From assembly GCA_027382625.1 (NCBI GenBank), contig JAJKFJ010020724.1, positions 1 to 64,000 on the forward strand: a stretch of DNA of 64,000 bases, written 5' to 3'. Below, piece by piece: positions 25,501 to 36,885 of this stretch. The stretch comes from Tetmemena sp. SeJ-2015 (taxonomy: Eukaryota; Ciliophora; Spirotrichea; Sporadotrichida; Oxytrichidae). Each line of letters opens with the position of its first letter. Within the stretch, counting starts at the first letter, position 1. Made by a program: the position numbers and the translations under genes. The notes under the pieces were generated by a model. The model did no database searches. It was not told the origin of the DNA and worked only from the letters and a program-made list of their open reading frames with translations.

Positions 25501-25904
25501 ACAAGCTTTACATCCAGACCGATATCCTTAAGAAGCTCTATTGGGAGCAGGATCTACCACCCGTGAAGGAAGGCGCCTACATCTTCGGTTTCCACGTCGA
25601 AGGAGCCAGATGGGAGCCATCGGTCGGACAGCTCGAAGAGTCCTTCCCCAAGAAGCAATTCTCAGTCGTGCCCGTCGTTAACTGCAGAGCTGCCATGCTT
25701 CAGGCTGACGGAAAGGAGGAGAAGGGACTTTATCAGTGCCCAGTCTACAAGACAGAGACCAGAGGAGCCACCTATGTGTTCACCGCCCAACTCAAGACCA
25801 AGGCCCCACCTCAAAAGTGGATCTTGGGAGGAGTTGCTATCATCTTGGATGTCGAGGGAGTGTCAGACGCATATGCTCCAGGCAAAGAAATCGGTCTCGC
25901 TTGA
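10586..25904 (+). CDS. Axonemal outer-arm dynein heavy chain (beta-type), IES-interrupted
   Basis: Motor ATPase of the ciliary outer dynein arm. The ATG at 10586 ([14 protein letters not shown]) starts an N-terminal tail continuing to about 16.2 kb. The head follows in order: the linker end FPRFYFVSN (16271), AAA1 P-loop [19 protein letters not shown] (about 17407), AAA2 [11 protein letters not shown] (18247), AAA3 [14 protein letters not shown] (19318), AAA4 [13 protein letters not shown] (20446), stalk coiled coils and microtubule-binding region (about 21.2-22.1 kb), then AAA5/AAA6 and the C-terminal domain with RKFGPKGWN and [12 protein letters not shown]. It ends KEIGLA-TGA. The sequence resembles DNAH9/11/17-type chains ([45 protein letters not shown]). 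Three GT-AG introns lie near the 5' end (10714-10889, 11131-11341, 11556-11712). At least 13 pointer-flanked IESs interrupt it. Conserved segments are missing near 16.73-17.12 kb and 21.84-21.90 kb, and single-site frame changes occur near 17636, 22696 and 24786. TAA/TAG in conserved positions encode Gln (for example TTQYSMADLK at 20530). Confidence 0.96.
13332..13382 (+). other. IES in dynein, pointer TA
   Basis: TA at 13332-13333 and 13381-13382. Excising 49 bp joins LELIVNM to [12 protein letters not shown], matching the dynein family line xLIVxxYNxIxxTLL. The insert begins GTAAGC but lacks a clean 3' splice fit in frame, so an IES is preferred. Confidence 0.75.
13952..13997 (+). other. 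IES in dynein, pointer AGTT
   Basis: AGTT at 13952-13955 and 13994-13997. Removing 42 bp gives [15 protein letters not shown], the expected dynein tail sequence (VxFxPxL). The insert is a multiple of three and contains no TGA, so it would be translatable if retained. Confidence 0.85.
15916..15958 (+). other. IES in dynein, pointer ATCT
   Basis: ATCT at 15916-15919 and 15955-15958. Removing 39 bp gives [20 protein letters not shown], the conserved linker line WxxLExIFxxSxDIRxQLP. The insert has no TGA in frame. Confidence 0.92.
16177..16268 (+). other. IES in dynein, pointer AAGATCT
   Basis: The 7-bp repeat AAGATCT lies at 16177-16183 and 16262-16268. Excising 85 bp joins EYLEQKKKI to [16 protein letters not shown], exactly the dynein YLExKRxxFPRFxFxS motif. 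The insert is rich in TGTG/TATG steps and carries a TGA. Confidence 0.95.
16730..17125 (+). other. AT-rich germline insert with a missing dynein segment
   Basis: Dynein coding stops after EGAMKDQ (about 16731) and resumes at [11 protein letters not shown] (about 17125). The ~395 bp between them is AT-rich and non-coding in every frame. Family alignments require roughly 30-40 residues here (between ...LKDY and xxDVHARDVV). The insert is therefore not a simple IES: one small MDS should lie elsewhere. Confidence 0.75.
19075..19122 (+). other. IES in dynein, pointer AGATTC
   Basis: AGATTC at 19075-19080 and 19117-19122. Removing 42 bp gives [19 protein letters not shown], matching the family KFPxxGxVFDYY. 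The insert is in frame and TGA-free. Confidence 0.9.
20031..20082 (+). other. IES in dynein, pointer AGT
   Basis: AGT at 20031-20033 and 20080-20082. Removing 49 bp of nearly pure A/T joins WVHECYRV to [11 protein letters not shown], the dynein WxHExxRVxxDRL line. Confidence 0.9.
20272..20312 (+). other. IES in dynein, pointer GAA
   Basis: GAA at 20272-20274 and 20310-20312. Removing 38 bp joins IAHLKN to [13 protein letters not shown], just upstream of the AAA4 line [13 protein letters not shown]. Confidence 0.88.
20901..20956 (+). other. IES in dynein, pointer TA
   Basis: TA at 20901-20902 and 20955-20956. Removing 54 bp gives [17 protein letters not shown], the near-invariant AAA4 line FPxxxNCxxIDWFxxWP. 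Confidence 0.92.
21368..21423 (+). other. IES in dynein, pointer GAGAGT
   Basis: GAGAGT at 21368-21373 and 21418-21423. Removing 50 bp joins IEIVGRE to [13 protein letters not shown] in the ascending stalk coiled coil. Confidence 0.9.
22756..22862 (+). other. IES in dynein, pointer TAT, with TATAG/CTATA ends
   Basis: TAT at 22756-22758 and 22860-22862. Removing 104 bp joins [11 protein letters not shown] to [15 protein letters not shown], the conserved AAA5 line AQxTLINFxVTxDGLEDQLL. The ends read TATAGC... and ...CTATAT, an inverted TATAG/CTATA pair like the ends of TA-type IESs in other ciliates. Confidence 0.9.
23616..23655 (+). other. IES in dynein, pointer ACTCATT
   Basis: The 7-bp repeat ACTCATT lies at 23616-23622 and 23649-23655. 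Removing 33 bp gives [18 protein letters not shown]. The insert is in frame and TGA-free. Confidence 0.9.
23854..23894 (+). other. IES in dynein, pointer TTCATT
   Basis: TTCATT at 23854-23859 and 23889-23894. Removing 35 bp joins TTALDNFI to [13 protein letters not shown] and restores the frame. Confidence 0.92.
24081..24139 (+). other. IES in dynein, pointer AAGT
   Basis: AAGT at 24081-24084 and 24136-24139. Removing 55 bp joins NGVDPNK to [15 protein letters not shown], the family line with the ALGQGQ motif. Confidence 0.9.
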
Positions 25905-26228
25905 GCAGAATGAATCAGAATCGCCGCACTATGGTGCCTATATTTAAGTCATCCTTAACCAGTTTATCAGAGCGTATAAAGAAGTGTTCATCATCGACTC
26001 TTCTCCAGCTTTATTTTGGTTTTCTTAAGCCTTCAAATAAATTCGTCTCTCTATCTCTAACTATAAATCTCTCATTCCTTCTTTACTTCTTATCTTCACT
26101 AAGCTTTTATGATAAGTTTGCTTCATTCGATTATCTTAATCTGCTTGATATTTCAAATTACCCTTTATATAAGTTGAGATAACTTAGAGTAAATTAAAAT
26201 TACAGAATAATTGTGTAGCAATAACAAA
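25905..26228. other. Intergenic spacer after dynein
   Basis: About 320 bp between the dynein TGA and the next ATG. It is pyrimidine- and AT-rich with no conserved coding signal; presumably 3' untranslated DNA and spacer. Confidence 0.55.
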
Positions 26229-26477
26229 ATGTCGTTTTTAGATGACTGGTTGGCGACCATCGTACCAGCCTCCAAGGAGGTGGCAATCTTGCTTTTGCTG
26301 TTGAACATCTTCATACCTGGCGTGGGCACCATCATAAACTCGCTCATGGGGAACAGCGTGAGTGGAACTGGCTTGCTCATTGGAATCGCACAGATGCTGC
26401 TGACTATCTTCCTCCTGGGCTGGCTCTGGTCCATCTGGTGGGGTGTCGAAATCGCCAAACGGTCTAGAGTCTTTTGA
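26229..26477 (+). CDS. Small Spec3/Stum-like membrane protein
   Basis: An 82-residue uninterrupted ORF (MSFLDDWLATIVPASKEV...) with two hydrophobic segments. The first contains LLNIFIPGVGTIINSL, resembling the LNIxxPGxGTxI line of Spec3/Stum-type membrane proteins; the second is LLTIFLLGWLWSIWWG. It ends AKRSRVF-TGA. It is probably a complete small integral membrane protein of unknown role, and family assignment rests on this one motif. No IES or intron is apparent. Confidence 0.65.
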   Translation: MSFLDDWLATIVPASKEVAILLLLLNIFIPGVGTIINSLMGNSVSGTGLLIGIAQMLLTIFLLGWLWSIWWGVEIAKRSRVF

Positions 26478-26673
26478 TGAGATAGTGATCTAGCACTTGA
26501 AATTCAACGAATACTAATCTTACAACTCAAGCTAGAAATAATAGAGAGAATCTTATCTCACTTCCTGTACATTAACTGCTGAGTTTATTTCATCATAGAA
26601 TTTTAAAAGAGCAAACAATCTTTTCGTCTAATCAATTGAAGAATGCTTGTAAGTGATTTAAGCAATTGATAAA

Positions 26674-27411
26674 ATGAAATAGAAGAGGAAGTTCACATGT
26701 GACTATTGCCAGAAGAGTTTCGTGAATACTCGTTTCTTCAAGGGCAGCCACAAAAACACAGTCAACCACATCTTGAATAGAGGCAGGTACTACGAGACCT
26801 AGATCAACTTGTAGAAAGTGCAGATGATGAAGAGGCTGAATCGGATCAAGAACAAGCAACAACTTCTGCTCTAGTAAAGATAGATTGAGGAGAGTTAAGG
26901 ACTAAAGAGTGAGAGAGCACCTGCCTCAGAAGTTAAAAGCGTGAGAGAGTTGCAGAGGGAGGATTTCAAAAACGAGTAGCTCAGAAGACAGGCACAGGAG
27001 TTAATTCACTTAGAGGAGACTTGCCCTCACGTGCAGGTGTTCGGCTTTTGCAACTACCAATCTCAGTGCAGGACCAAGTATGTGCAGCTCAAGCGTCTTC
27101 CAACTGCTTACTCGAGTATGTCAGTCTAAGGCCAGTGGAGGAAGGTCTCCAAGTTAGAGCAGCTCAGAAACATTCAGTCCTACTTTTAGAATAAGAAGAG
27201 GCTCATAATCCTGAAGTACACTAGGGAGAAGTTGCTGAGGGACTTCGACTGCAAGAACATCAAGGAGTTGTTTACTAAGATACCTCCATCGATGATGCCA
27301 GCCATATTCTACAGTAACTACTTCCAGAGACTGGCGAGCAAGGATGTAAGGAGCTTGATTGATGTGAACTAGATGCTTAAAGTCAGAGAAAGCATAGGGT
27401 GGAATCGATGA
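26674..27411 (+). CDS. ZMAT5-like U1-C-type zinc-finger protein (U11/U12 snRNP 20K-like)
   Basis: A 245-codon ORF from ATG 26674 to TGA 27409, open only with TAG/TAA as Gln. The N-terminus has a U1-C/matrin-type C2H2 finger, FTCDYCQKSF then HKNTVNH, followed by RGRYYETQ, as in ZMAT5 (FCDYC...HxxGxxH). A Gln/Lys-rich coiled stretch follows. A second candidate finger, CPHVQVFGFCNYQSQCRTKY, has the C-x8-C-x5-C-x3 spacing of a CCCH finger but ends in Tyr instead of His. By homology it would act in the minor spliceosome or in RNA binding. The C-terminal ~100 residues are not recognised. Confidence 0.68.
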
Positions 27412-27624
27412 TTGAGTAGTGTATTAATAGTTTAAGAAAATACTTATAAAAATTAAAACTTTTTGCTTTAATTATTAAAAATCATGGAATACAAACTATT
27501 TAGCAACTTCATCTTTATACTTGGATTTTTAAGCTATGAAGTTTAATCATTTACACTCAAGAGTTTACTGAAACAAACCTTCTAGGATCTATGAAATGAA
27601 TAGTCCAATTTGAGTGTTTGTAAT

Positions 27625-29988
27625 ATGAGCTATTACCAATCGAAGATCTAAACTATGAGTGCATCAGAATTGATTGAAGAGAGCGAAAATAAATAAACTA
27701 TCATTGTTGGGACTTTTGATTCATCAGACAGCTCTAGGTAAGTAAGTAAACGAGAAAGAAGTTGTCATTAAAGCTAGATCTTTGTGCTTTCTAAATTTAT
27801 GATATTTACAGTGAGTCAGTGAGAGACACGTGTAGGTTGTTTGCTTTTATAAATGAGATTAGACTTGAAGAACTGCACAATAAAGTAAATAGCTTCCTCT
27901 GAATTTATCATTTCTAGGAAAACCCACATCAAGTGCTCGCTTTCGATAAAGGAGCAGAAAGCTACCATAGAGAATTACAAATTGTCAAGTCTCTCTTTGA
28001 TAGCCAGAGTCATTCCCTGTTCTTAATAAAGTAAGAAATATTTATTCCCTCTAATAAAACTCACCTATAGAATGAGGACTGTTTATGAGTATTTGGGAGA
28101 ATTCGACACTCAAAGTTTCTTAAGATTCCAGCATAGAGTCGAGAAGCCTTACATCAATTTGTATCTCGAGGGTAAGCGATAATACATTAGACTAATTCTT
28201 TCTTTTTAGAGCAAGTGGAAAGATTCCTAGATCCTACTTAGCCATTCTTCGATCTCCAGCAAAGACCAGAGGTGCTGATTCAATCAAGCTACAATGCACT
28301 CCCTCTAAAGACTAGAGTAATCTTAGTCCTCTAATACTAAACGATGGAGAGGGAGCAGTATCTAGACTATCTCATGAGGACCGCCCCTCACTTCTTTAAC
28401 AGAGAGGACATAATTTTTGGCTTGATAGAGTTTCATCACACTCCCTTGCTTGCTCTAAGGAATATTTTGGGAGGGGAGGAGTTGCCAATTTTATAGTCAG
28501 TAATTGACAAGGACAGGTACGAGAGCAGCGAAAACTTCATGATAGTGATTGGCTCTGGCGTCACTTATGAGAAGAGTTTCAGTTTAGAAGATTATGATGA
28601 GCAAATTATTCAGTACGGAGAGATAATAGAGACAGATAGCGACGGCTTAACAGATTAAATCTATGGCGTAATCTACGTTCCATTAAGTGGCTTCTAGAGT
28701 AGAGAGAGCTTTCATCTCTTTATAGAGGAGTTTTCTACCTTTAATATTCACCTGGCAAGAGATTTGGATGTGCTAGCTCTCAAAAAGTAATTTGAATTTA
28801 ATATGTAAGAATTAAATTATTCTTTTCTCCTTGAATCATCTGTAAAGAGCCACATTTTGATATTCCAAGTGCCTGAGTAATTCATCAACTAGAGTGAAGA
28901 TATTTTAGACCTAAAGGATTCTTACAACAAGTATGAAAACAAGAATCTAGATTCGTCATTCGCTCTTCACAAAAGTTTAGACAATTCAAAAGACTTCAGG
29001 AATGAACTTGGTTCAAACTTTCAACTGATTTTATTCCCAAAGGAGCTATCATAGAGAGTTTAAGAGCTGATCACTTAATAAGAATAAGAAGTGGAGCTAT
29101 CTACAATTCCTTTATAAAAAAATGAACAAGTGATTAGGGTGACAGTTTTAGTGGCTGGATAGAATGGAATCATTTATTAGAAAAGTTAGATAGATAAATT
29201 AGGAATTGAGTAGCAGATCTTAGACTAGGAATCTCGATTAGAAAAACTTCATGCTTTTGAACAACTAAACACGCTGATAGAAGAGTATGTCTAAGAATTT
29301 AAAATTATTCTCACTTGTATTTGCAAATTTGAGCGAAACAACCTCACCATTATAAACTAAGTATATTTCAATTCCCATCTAGACATTGACCTGAAAACTC
29401 ATTTCTCCACGCTGTCTGACTATTCTGAACTAAGGGTGCTAAAAGTGGCACTTGATAAATAAGACGTGCTCTTGTTCCTCTTTTCTTCTCAAAAAGAGTC
29501 CTAGCCATGGGAGGAGACACAGAGAATAAAGTACTTGCTCAAGTCCTCATTGGACAAGGTGGATGCTTTTGGCTACAAGGAATTGAAATTAGCTAGACTA
29601 GACTCAAAAATTAAAGTTGATTTTTCATTTTTCTAATTAGACATCTACACTGACAAGATTCCAGATTGGCTTATCTCTCTGAGAAATAATGGACACGTCC
29701 ACGTTCCAAACCTCATCTACCTCAAACTTGATCACAAGTATTTATTTCTCTTTCAACATATTTATTTGTTTATAGATGATCACGTGGAGGATGAGGTAGA
29801 GCAAGCGATCTATGGGCACCACGAGGCTTACACAGACGAGAACTTATATCGCTTCATCACCACTAACTCCAGGCACCCACTCCACATGCCTCACAGCCAA
29901 GAAGAGGCACTCGAGCTTATAAAGCAAAGGTACAAACTCAAAGTTGAAGAAGATTACTATGCGAGTATGCTTAACTAAGAACTTTGAA
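27625..29988 (+). CDS. Unrecognised protein, possibly thioredoxin-fold/PDI-like repeats
   Basis: Start at 27625 (MSYYQSKIQTMSASELIEES) or the in-frame ATG at 27655. Short GT-AG introns near 27730-27810, 27885-27917, 28030-28070 and 28170-28210 give a continuous frame. The line TIIVGTFDSSDSS near the start and repeated alternating strand/helix patterns resemble non-catalytic thioredoxin-like domains, but no CxxC is seen and the assignment is weak. The C-terminal part (29750-29980) is acidic and His-rich and ends YASMLNQEL-TGA with TAA as Gln. Many TAG/TAA codons are used. Confidence 0.55.
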
Positions 29989-30110
29989 CTTAAAACGTTA
30001 TGATCATTATAATGAAAAAATACTGATCCAGTTTTTTTCATCTACTACTTTTAAAGATTGAATTTAGATCTTGCTCATATCAAGATAAATAAAGAGAGAA
30101 AGAGTAATTC

Positions 30111-33100
30111 ATGAATAATTAGAAGAAGTTGTATAAACTAACTTTAATAGGTTTGTTACAATAGTACTCTAAATTTTATTTCCTTAAAGGAGATATAGCA
30201 AGCAACTCATTATCGAAGTTTATTAAAAGCTATTATAAAATGGACAGGAAAATTTTATAAGCATTAAGATAGAGGTCGACCAGAGTCAGTCAGCCTGGCT
30301 TTTACAACGACCTGCCCAGAGAATTCGTGCAACTGATATAGAAGACTAAAGAATTCAAGGACCTCTCAATAATGGCCATAGGGGAGGTCTTCAGAGAGAT
30401 TGAAATCATAGAGCTCTACCGTGACGAGGAGAGAGATAGGATCCGCGAAAGAGAGATGAGGGAGGCTGAACTTATTAAGGTTGGTGGATAGACACTTTAA
30501 AATGAGAGCAGGCCATCACTGACTGGGAATGAATATAACGATGTCGATATAGAGAGGGAGCTCTCAAAGAGGCAGACTTCGTTGTTGCTCAGAGATAGCA
30601 GCAGCGAGAGGGAAGGAAGCGCTTCGAATAGCCCTGAGAGATAACCAAGCACTAAGGAAGGTGCTAACTCTAAGTTGAAACGATAGAAAACGAATAACAA
30701 AGTCCAGTTTCAGAATTCAATTCAAACTTCCACACTTCCATAACTTGCAAGGCAACAGACTGTATAGGTGGCAGACCCAATCCACCTGGACTTCTACGTG
30801 CTGCTGAATGGGAAATGCGAGCTGACCTTCCATGTTATGAAAGTCTTCGATCCTTACTAAACTGAGGAGGATTTGAAGTGCTTGACTAAGGAGGATTTGG
30901 AGAGGAGAGAGCAAGGCCAGATTTTGAAACGCCTCGGCACCAAACTCAACAGCCTCTTAGTCACTCCTTATTTCTATCATGGACTTAAATTCACACTATC
31001 ATTATTTCCAGACTGAGATCTCAGAGATAAGGGAGGAGAATCTGCTTCGAAAGAAAGACCCGAATATCCTCAAACTAGCTGAGGAGTACCTCTAAGATCC
31101 AGATAACGAGCAGCAGACATTCACTGCTTTTGCCCCTTGGAACCGACTGCAGACTATCAGTGACATGAACATAGGTGCTCTGAGGCCCAACTACTACGAA
31201 TACTATGACTAAGTTTACAACATCGTAAAGTAGCAGATGGCGAACCAGCCCATGGCCAAGTTCCCTCGCAAGGTGCACAAGTTCGAGGACAAACTCATGA
31301 GTATAAGAACTCTCGAGCAGAAGAGCACCCTCCTCCGCCTTCCCTTCAAGAAGATGATGCGCATAGTACAGTCCTTCTGGGCCAACTACAACCAATTTGC
31401 AGACTTGCTCTATAACCACGTGCCCCTCCTGACCACCTACACTTTGAAATAGAAGCAGCGCATGATTGAAACCTTCCAGGAGGATAATTTCCAGCCCAAC
31501 TAGCCCATCTTCAAGGAGAATACTCAGCTCAAATACGTGTACTTGATCGCCAAGGGATCCATCAGGATCACTACCACCTCTAATCCTTACACGAAGAAGC
31601 TGAATAAGATCCAGGGGTTTGATGACAGCTTGGACAAAATCTTGGTCAAAAATTTCGCAGGAATCGGGAATCTCTCTAGAACAACAGTGGAGAATAAGAT
31701 TGGCTATGTGTAAGAGGGTTAGTGGCTTGGGGAAGAAGTAGTACTCATGAATCTGCCGGTTCTATATACAGCAGTCGCGGAGGATGAAGTGAAAGTGCTA
31801 AAAGTTGCAGTGAGCGATTTCAAGTACAAGTTCACGCCTGAGATCCATTAATTGGAAAATTCGAATCCTCATGAAACTTTTAGTCTTTCTTAGAGTTAAT
31901 TAATTGATGCAGGTGAAGACTATGGAGAAACTGAACTGGGTAAGAGACAGACTGGAGACATGCCACAAGATAAGAAAGTAGATTCAGTCGCTTGATCCTA
32001 GCACAGAGACACTTGAGAAGACTTTCACCCACGTTAAGAATAACTACCCACTCTCCAGCAATTAAGCCGTCTAGAATATTATGAAAGCGATTATGAAGCA
32101 GACTTGCAATAATCCCAACTTACTTATAAAGAAGAAGAAGTATGATAGGATAGTGATAATTACTTTTTTACTGCTCTTCACTTAGAATAAGAGGATAGAG
32201 AATAAGAGGGAGGAGTCAGAGATGCAGAATGGCGGAGGCCAGACTTTCAAGTCCTACATAGTGGAGCAGGAGCGTATCAAGCACATGAAAATGAAGCTGG
32301 CGAGGGCTTTGAAGAGCTAATTCGCAAACAAGCAAGGACAAGATAAAGCCAACTCTGGTTATAGTCCAATCGGAGGTGGCTCCAAATAGGATTTAAGTTT
32401 GCTATCATCACCTGATAAAGTGAGAGGAGATCATGGTCAGTAATAATATGTGAGTCCTTAACAAGTTGAAATGAATATCAATGAGACACTCCAAGAATCT
32501 CAAGTCACAATTTTTCTACAATTACTTTTTAAGTGGAGGATAGATCTCAAAGTGAATTAGAAGAGAGCACTTCAAAAGTTTAATTACAAGAAGATGAATA
32601 GAAAGTGATGAAGATTCCAAAACTGACTCTGTCTTTAAGGAAATTGAAGGTGGATTAAAACACCCAGATCAATTCAATCTCAATCATAAACTAAAATTCT
32701 CAAAGCCAATTAGACAATCTCTAATAGACGCAGGCTCAAACTTAACGAGAATACTCCGACAGCCTGAGGAAGGTAACTAACCGAAGTGATGAGCAGACCT
32801 CTTATCTATCAGGGTAGTTGAAGCTTCCCTCTTCATCAATGGGTGACCTGTCTCCAAGCAAACATGAAAAGAGCCATAGCACTATACTAATTTCAAAAGT
32901 TTAACCAGGGTAAGAGGCAGCAGAGTAATTCAAAGAGACTCTGCACATTAATTCACTTTCAAGTTAAAGACTCAACATCCAGAGGGATCAAAGCACTGAG
33001 AAATTGGAGTTATTCAAACGTAATCTGATTGAGAGGGACTAGAAAGATTACCAAAGTTCCAGGAATAAGAGTATATACTTCCCAGATCATTATCTCATAT

Positions 33101-33732
33101 GACCATTTTCGATATTATTGCTTTAAGATGTGGGCATGAATTCCATTAACAGTAAGAATTTGAGAGCGCAGTTGACTTACTAGACCTAGAATCTGAAGTC
33201 TCAAAGACTGCTCTAAGATTTGAAGACCCAGTCCACTTATAAAGAACAATCCACTCTCAATTAAAATGAGCTCTAACCACTGGAGCAGACTTTAATCACT
33301 TATTATAAGAAGCCTTTCCCATTTTTTTTAAAGACTTTCAACTTTGAGAAGCGCTCTCAGTCTGTGATTCAAAGATACGTGACTCAGCATCGCAGCACCC
33401 TCCTCCTCAATCAGCGAAACGCCCGCATCCATCAAACCCTGGAGCCTAGTAATCAAGTTTTCTAGGCCGTCTAGAACAGATTCGATCAGAGGAAGAGACT
33501 AAGTCACGCTTCCCTCTCAAGGCCTCTCAATAAGCTTGTGGCTGACCCCAATCATTCGATGAGCCAATACATCAGCAACAAGAAATTCGTGCCCACTATA
33601 AAGCAACACGCGATCAAGAGCAGTATGAATAATATAGGCATGAGGGTGGAGGGGAATAGGCTGGACTGTAATAGAACCTTTGACAACAAAAATCTGAAAG
33701 TTACTTTCGAAAATGCTTATGGAATTGATTGA
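30111..33732 (+). CDS. Cyclic-nucleotide-binding-domain protein
   Basis: A start at 30111 or the in-frame ATG at 30240 (MDRKILQALRQRS) is possible. A first weak CNB-like segment, DFYVLLNGKCELTF, lies near 30790. The clear CNB domain lies at about 31480-31850: QPIFKENTQLKYVYLIAKGS, then a phosphate-binding-cassette region around GQWLGEEVVLMNLPVLYTAV, and VKVLKVAVSDF. A long Gln/Ser-rich tail follows, ending NAYGID-TGA. Frame breaks near 30960-31010, 32500-32530 and 33100-33130 are probably introns or IESs. It is likely a cAMP/cGMP-responsive regulatory protein without a recognisable kinase or channel domain. Confidence 0.75.
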
Positions 33733-33867
33733 CTAGAATTGTTAACATTAGAGAGGATAAGTATGAATGAATGAATGATCACCTTACTCATTTGAAAATT
33801 TTAATTTCTATAACACTTTCTATGCAAACTGTTGAGCAAGTATTCAGCTCTTCATAAAGAAATAAAG

Positions 33868-36800
33868 TCACTTTAAAATAGGTTGCTTGAGGTTCTTCTA
33901 CATCATGATAGCTGGGGTCTTAAGCAGTTTAGTTTTGATGAGTTGAGAATCGTAACCCTTGCTGCCTTCCCCATCATATCTGGTGGTCTTAGATCCTTAC
34001 TCCTGCTGAATCTTCTCTATGAAGGTGCTCTTGTTCAACAGCCGTTGCAGTCTTGGGGAGAAAGGCTTGCCCTGCATCTGCTTCTCATTCAGCTCTTGGA
34101 GCTTCTGAGGATCTTGCTGTGCCAGAGCACTTGTATACTATCTTGACATCGCACCCGCCTTATTTCTTTCATCTTTTGATCTGCCAGAGAAGAGATAGCA
34201 AATAAATTATGCTAATGATGATGGATGAGATTGGTTTGAGTGTTCAGGCCCCAGCTCCTGTCAGACATGATATCTTTGTTAAAGCCATCTATTCTCTCTT
34301 TGTTCTAGGAACTGACTATAACATGTGCGCTCTCGTTTCTCATTAAATCCTGACTCAACTGACTGAACTCGTCAAAAGAATAGCCCCCGTTCGCACTTTA
34401 AACAAGATTTAAGAATACCAAATATATTGACTCTCTTTGAACTTGCTTGCTGTTGTTGAGTATTGTGGAAGGTTCGGTTGAAGAGCACTCCCCGTGGACC
34501 CTTGAGCTCTGAAGCTCTCTTCTTGTACTTATTCGCCTGTGAATTCTCTCTGCTCCCTATACTTACTAAAGCATACTTATATAATAAAGTACTTGGGAGC
34601 AAGCTCTCCTGCTTAAGTATAGACCGACTAGTCAGATAATATAATAAACAAGAGTTATTATTTTAGATAGCCTGCATTAGAGACTGAGAAGTTCCTTTGC
34701 GCTGCCAAATTAGGATCTTCTAAGAAGATGGACTGGTCATTATGCACGAGCAGCATATCAGTGACGTCGTTCTGGTTCATGTTGAGTCTGATCTGCTGTC
34801 TCTTGTTCTTGGGGTTGAGTTGGTTGTGCAGGTTCTGGATAAAGCCTGAGGTGTTGTTGTACTCCTAGGACTGCTCTTCTATTGTTTACAGAGATGCGGA
34901 GTCTCAAAAGAGACATAAATATTTGTAATTTTTGATATATTGGGAGAGTCCTGCTGTGAATGAGCTCTGCTAGAGGCTCGACCATCCATGGTTGATCTCT
35001 TGTCGCCTCTTCCAAAGCCAGAGGGCTCTGTGTTGTTAAGGACTGAGATGTGATGGCTGCTCATGTGTTAGGTAGTGGAGGAGGAGTACATGGAGGTGTT
35101 GAAGTACATGGTCCTCGACATGCGGTTGAGCTCCTTGCTCTGCTCGTCCACTGACTTGCCAGCCCTCTGCTTGTCTTTGAAATTCACCTGTACTCCAGTC
35201 TTAGGAGCTAAGACAAGTAGAGAAATTTAAATTTCTTGTCTTGAATAAGACGTCTGAAGGGTTGACCATGGGCTTGAACTCAACCACCTCATGGCATAAA
35301 TATAAAGCATTATAAAATTATTATTTTTACAATGGCTTGCTTCTTCATTCCCTAGTCTAAACTTCTTCTTGGACCCCTTACTAATTTGGGAGTCGTCATT
35401 GATATTTTAGAGAACTCGCTCCAGGGTTTTCTCCACTCCTTTCTTCAAGACGGCTGCTCCACTCTGAATAGGCTTCAGTTTAGTTTCAGCTAGGGACTTT
35501 GGCAGCTTATCCATCCTCACTCCATTGGGGTCATTAAACAAAAAAAGCAAATTTTATATTTAAGAAGTCAACTAGTATTGCTAAAAATGAAAGAGATGAA
35601 ATAAGGACTCACTGCATTCCTAGATTATGATAGGAGCTTGCCCTCGTGTGTAAATGTGTATTTAGTCTTCCCATCGTTCAAGTTAGGACCCCTGCTCTTT
35701 TATTATCCAGATAAACCAACCAATAATAATTATTGGTTCTCATTCATAGAGAAGTATACTTTCGATTTAAGAGACTGCCTTGACTTGCAAGCAACTCTCT
35801 GAGTCTCGCCTCATCTCTCAACTTTTTCTTCCTAGCCCAGTCGATGATCTAGTCCACTTCCCTGTCCTGATCATTCTTGGGAGAGAAGAGCATCTTTCTG
35901 TTATAGTATTCATTCAAACTCACCTGCCTCACCTCCTTCTTCTCAGCCGCCTCCCTCATAGTTTACACCTTAGGCTCCTTACCGAAATCAGTCTGAGTCT
36001 TCAGCAAGTTCAGATTCAGAAAGAAGTTCTACTGAGATTGGGCGTGCTTCAACTTCTGGGGACTTGTCGGAGTTTACATGTCGTTGTTCATATCCTGCTC
36101 CAAGATGCTGTTCTTGGAAAATTAAGATAAGTGAATGATGATGAATTGAGGAGAGAGTGGTTAATTTAAAATCGACTCTTGATGGCTCTCTAGTTTTGTG
36201 GAGACTTGCCGAGTGACTGCGGGCTGAGGATGTCAACTAAGAACCGCTCACTCTAAGCGTCATTATCCACAGCAGTGTTCAAACCAGACTTGATGTGGCT
36301 GAGGGCAGTGCCTCTCTTCTTGAAGAGTGGAGGCAGGAAACCTTTATTAGTGGACATGGGGGTATAGCTGGGGTCATTCTAGCCAGTCACATCCAGATTC
36401 AGTGGCTTGAAAGTTGCGACCTGCCTAGTGAAAGACATCGTCACATCCACAGGGGCTGGCCTCGGCTCCTCATCCTCACACCAATTTTATTCTGGCTAGT
36501 TTATCCCTTCGCAGCAAGGGGACTCTGAATAGTTGATGTTGTCGAAATGGAGCATCTTGCTTATGTAAATAGTTGAGCCTCTGTTCAAGAGGTGCTCTCT
36601 CATTTGAGTTCGGAGCACAGTCCTAGAGTGGTAGTAAGCATCCCAGCGATTGATTATATCGTTCACGACATAGGAAGCAGCAGCCACTGACTCTATAGCT
36701 GCTTTACTAAGCTCTGGAAAGAGCGAGAGGTAGGATTCCTCAGGCACCTCCTGAGGGTTTGGAGTCTTGTACTACAGAATATCCTGATCTTGCTCTGGGA

Positions 36801-36885
36801 AGGCAGAGGCTGAAAAAAATGAGTTCATTATCAATATAAGATTCGGCTTACCATCTTGAAGAATCTTGGCATCAGTTTAATCCAT
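33868..36885 (-). CDS. Unrecognised Gln/Ser/Lys-rich protein
   Basis: The ATG at 36885 (MDQTDAKILQD) is followed by a GT-AG intron and then the most structured part, IESVAAASYVVNDIINRWDAY (about 36630-36700). Downstream segments include EVRQVSLNEYYNRKMLFSP near 35900 and KQMQGKPFSPRLQRLLNK near 34050. Reading TAG/TAA as Gln, the frame ends at TGA 33868-33870 after KNLKQPILK. Several AT-rich breaks (34620-34660, 34860-34930, 35280-35340, 35520-35600, 35700-35770) are probably introns or IESs. No domain was identified; a structural or ciliary role is only a guess from composition. Confidence 0.6.

Noticed and set aside
10586..25904. Dynein as a decayed pseudogene
   Set aside because: Nearly all breaks resolve exactly through pointer-flanked IESs, and P-loops and family motifs are intact; only a few junctions remain unexplained.
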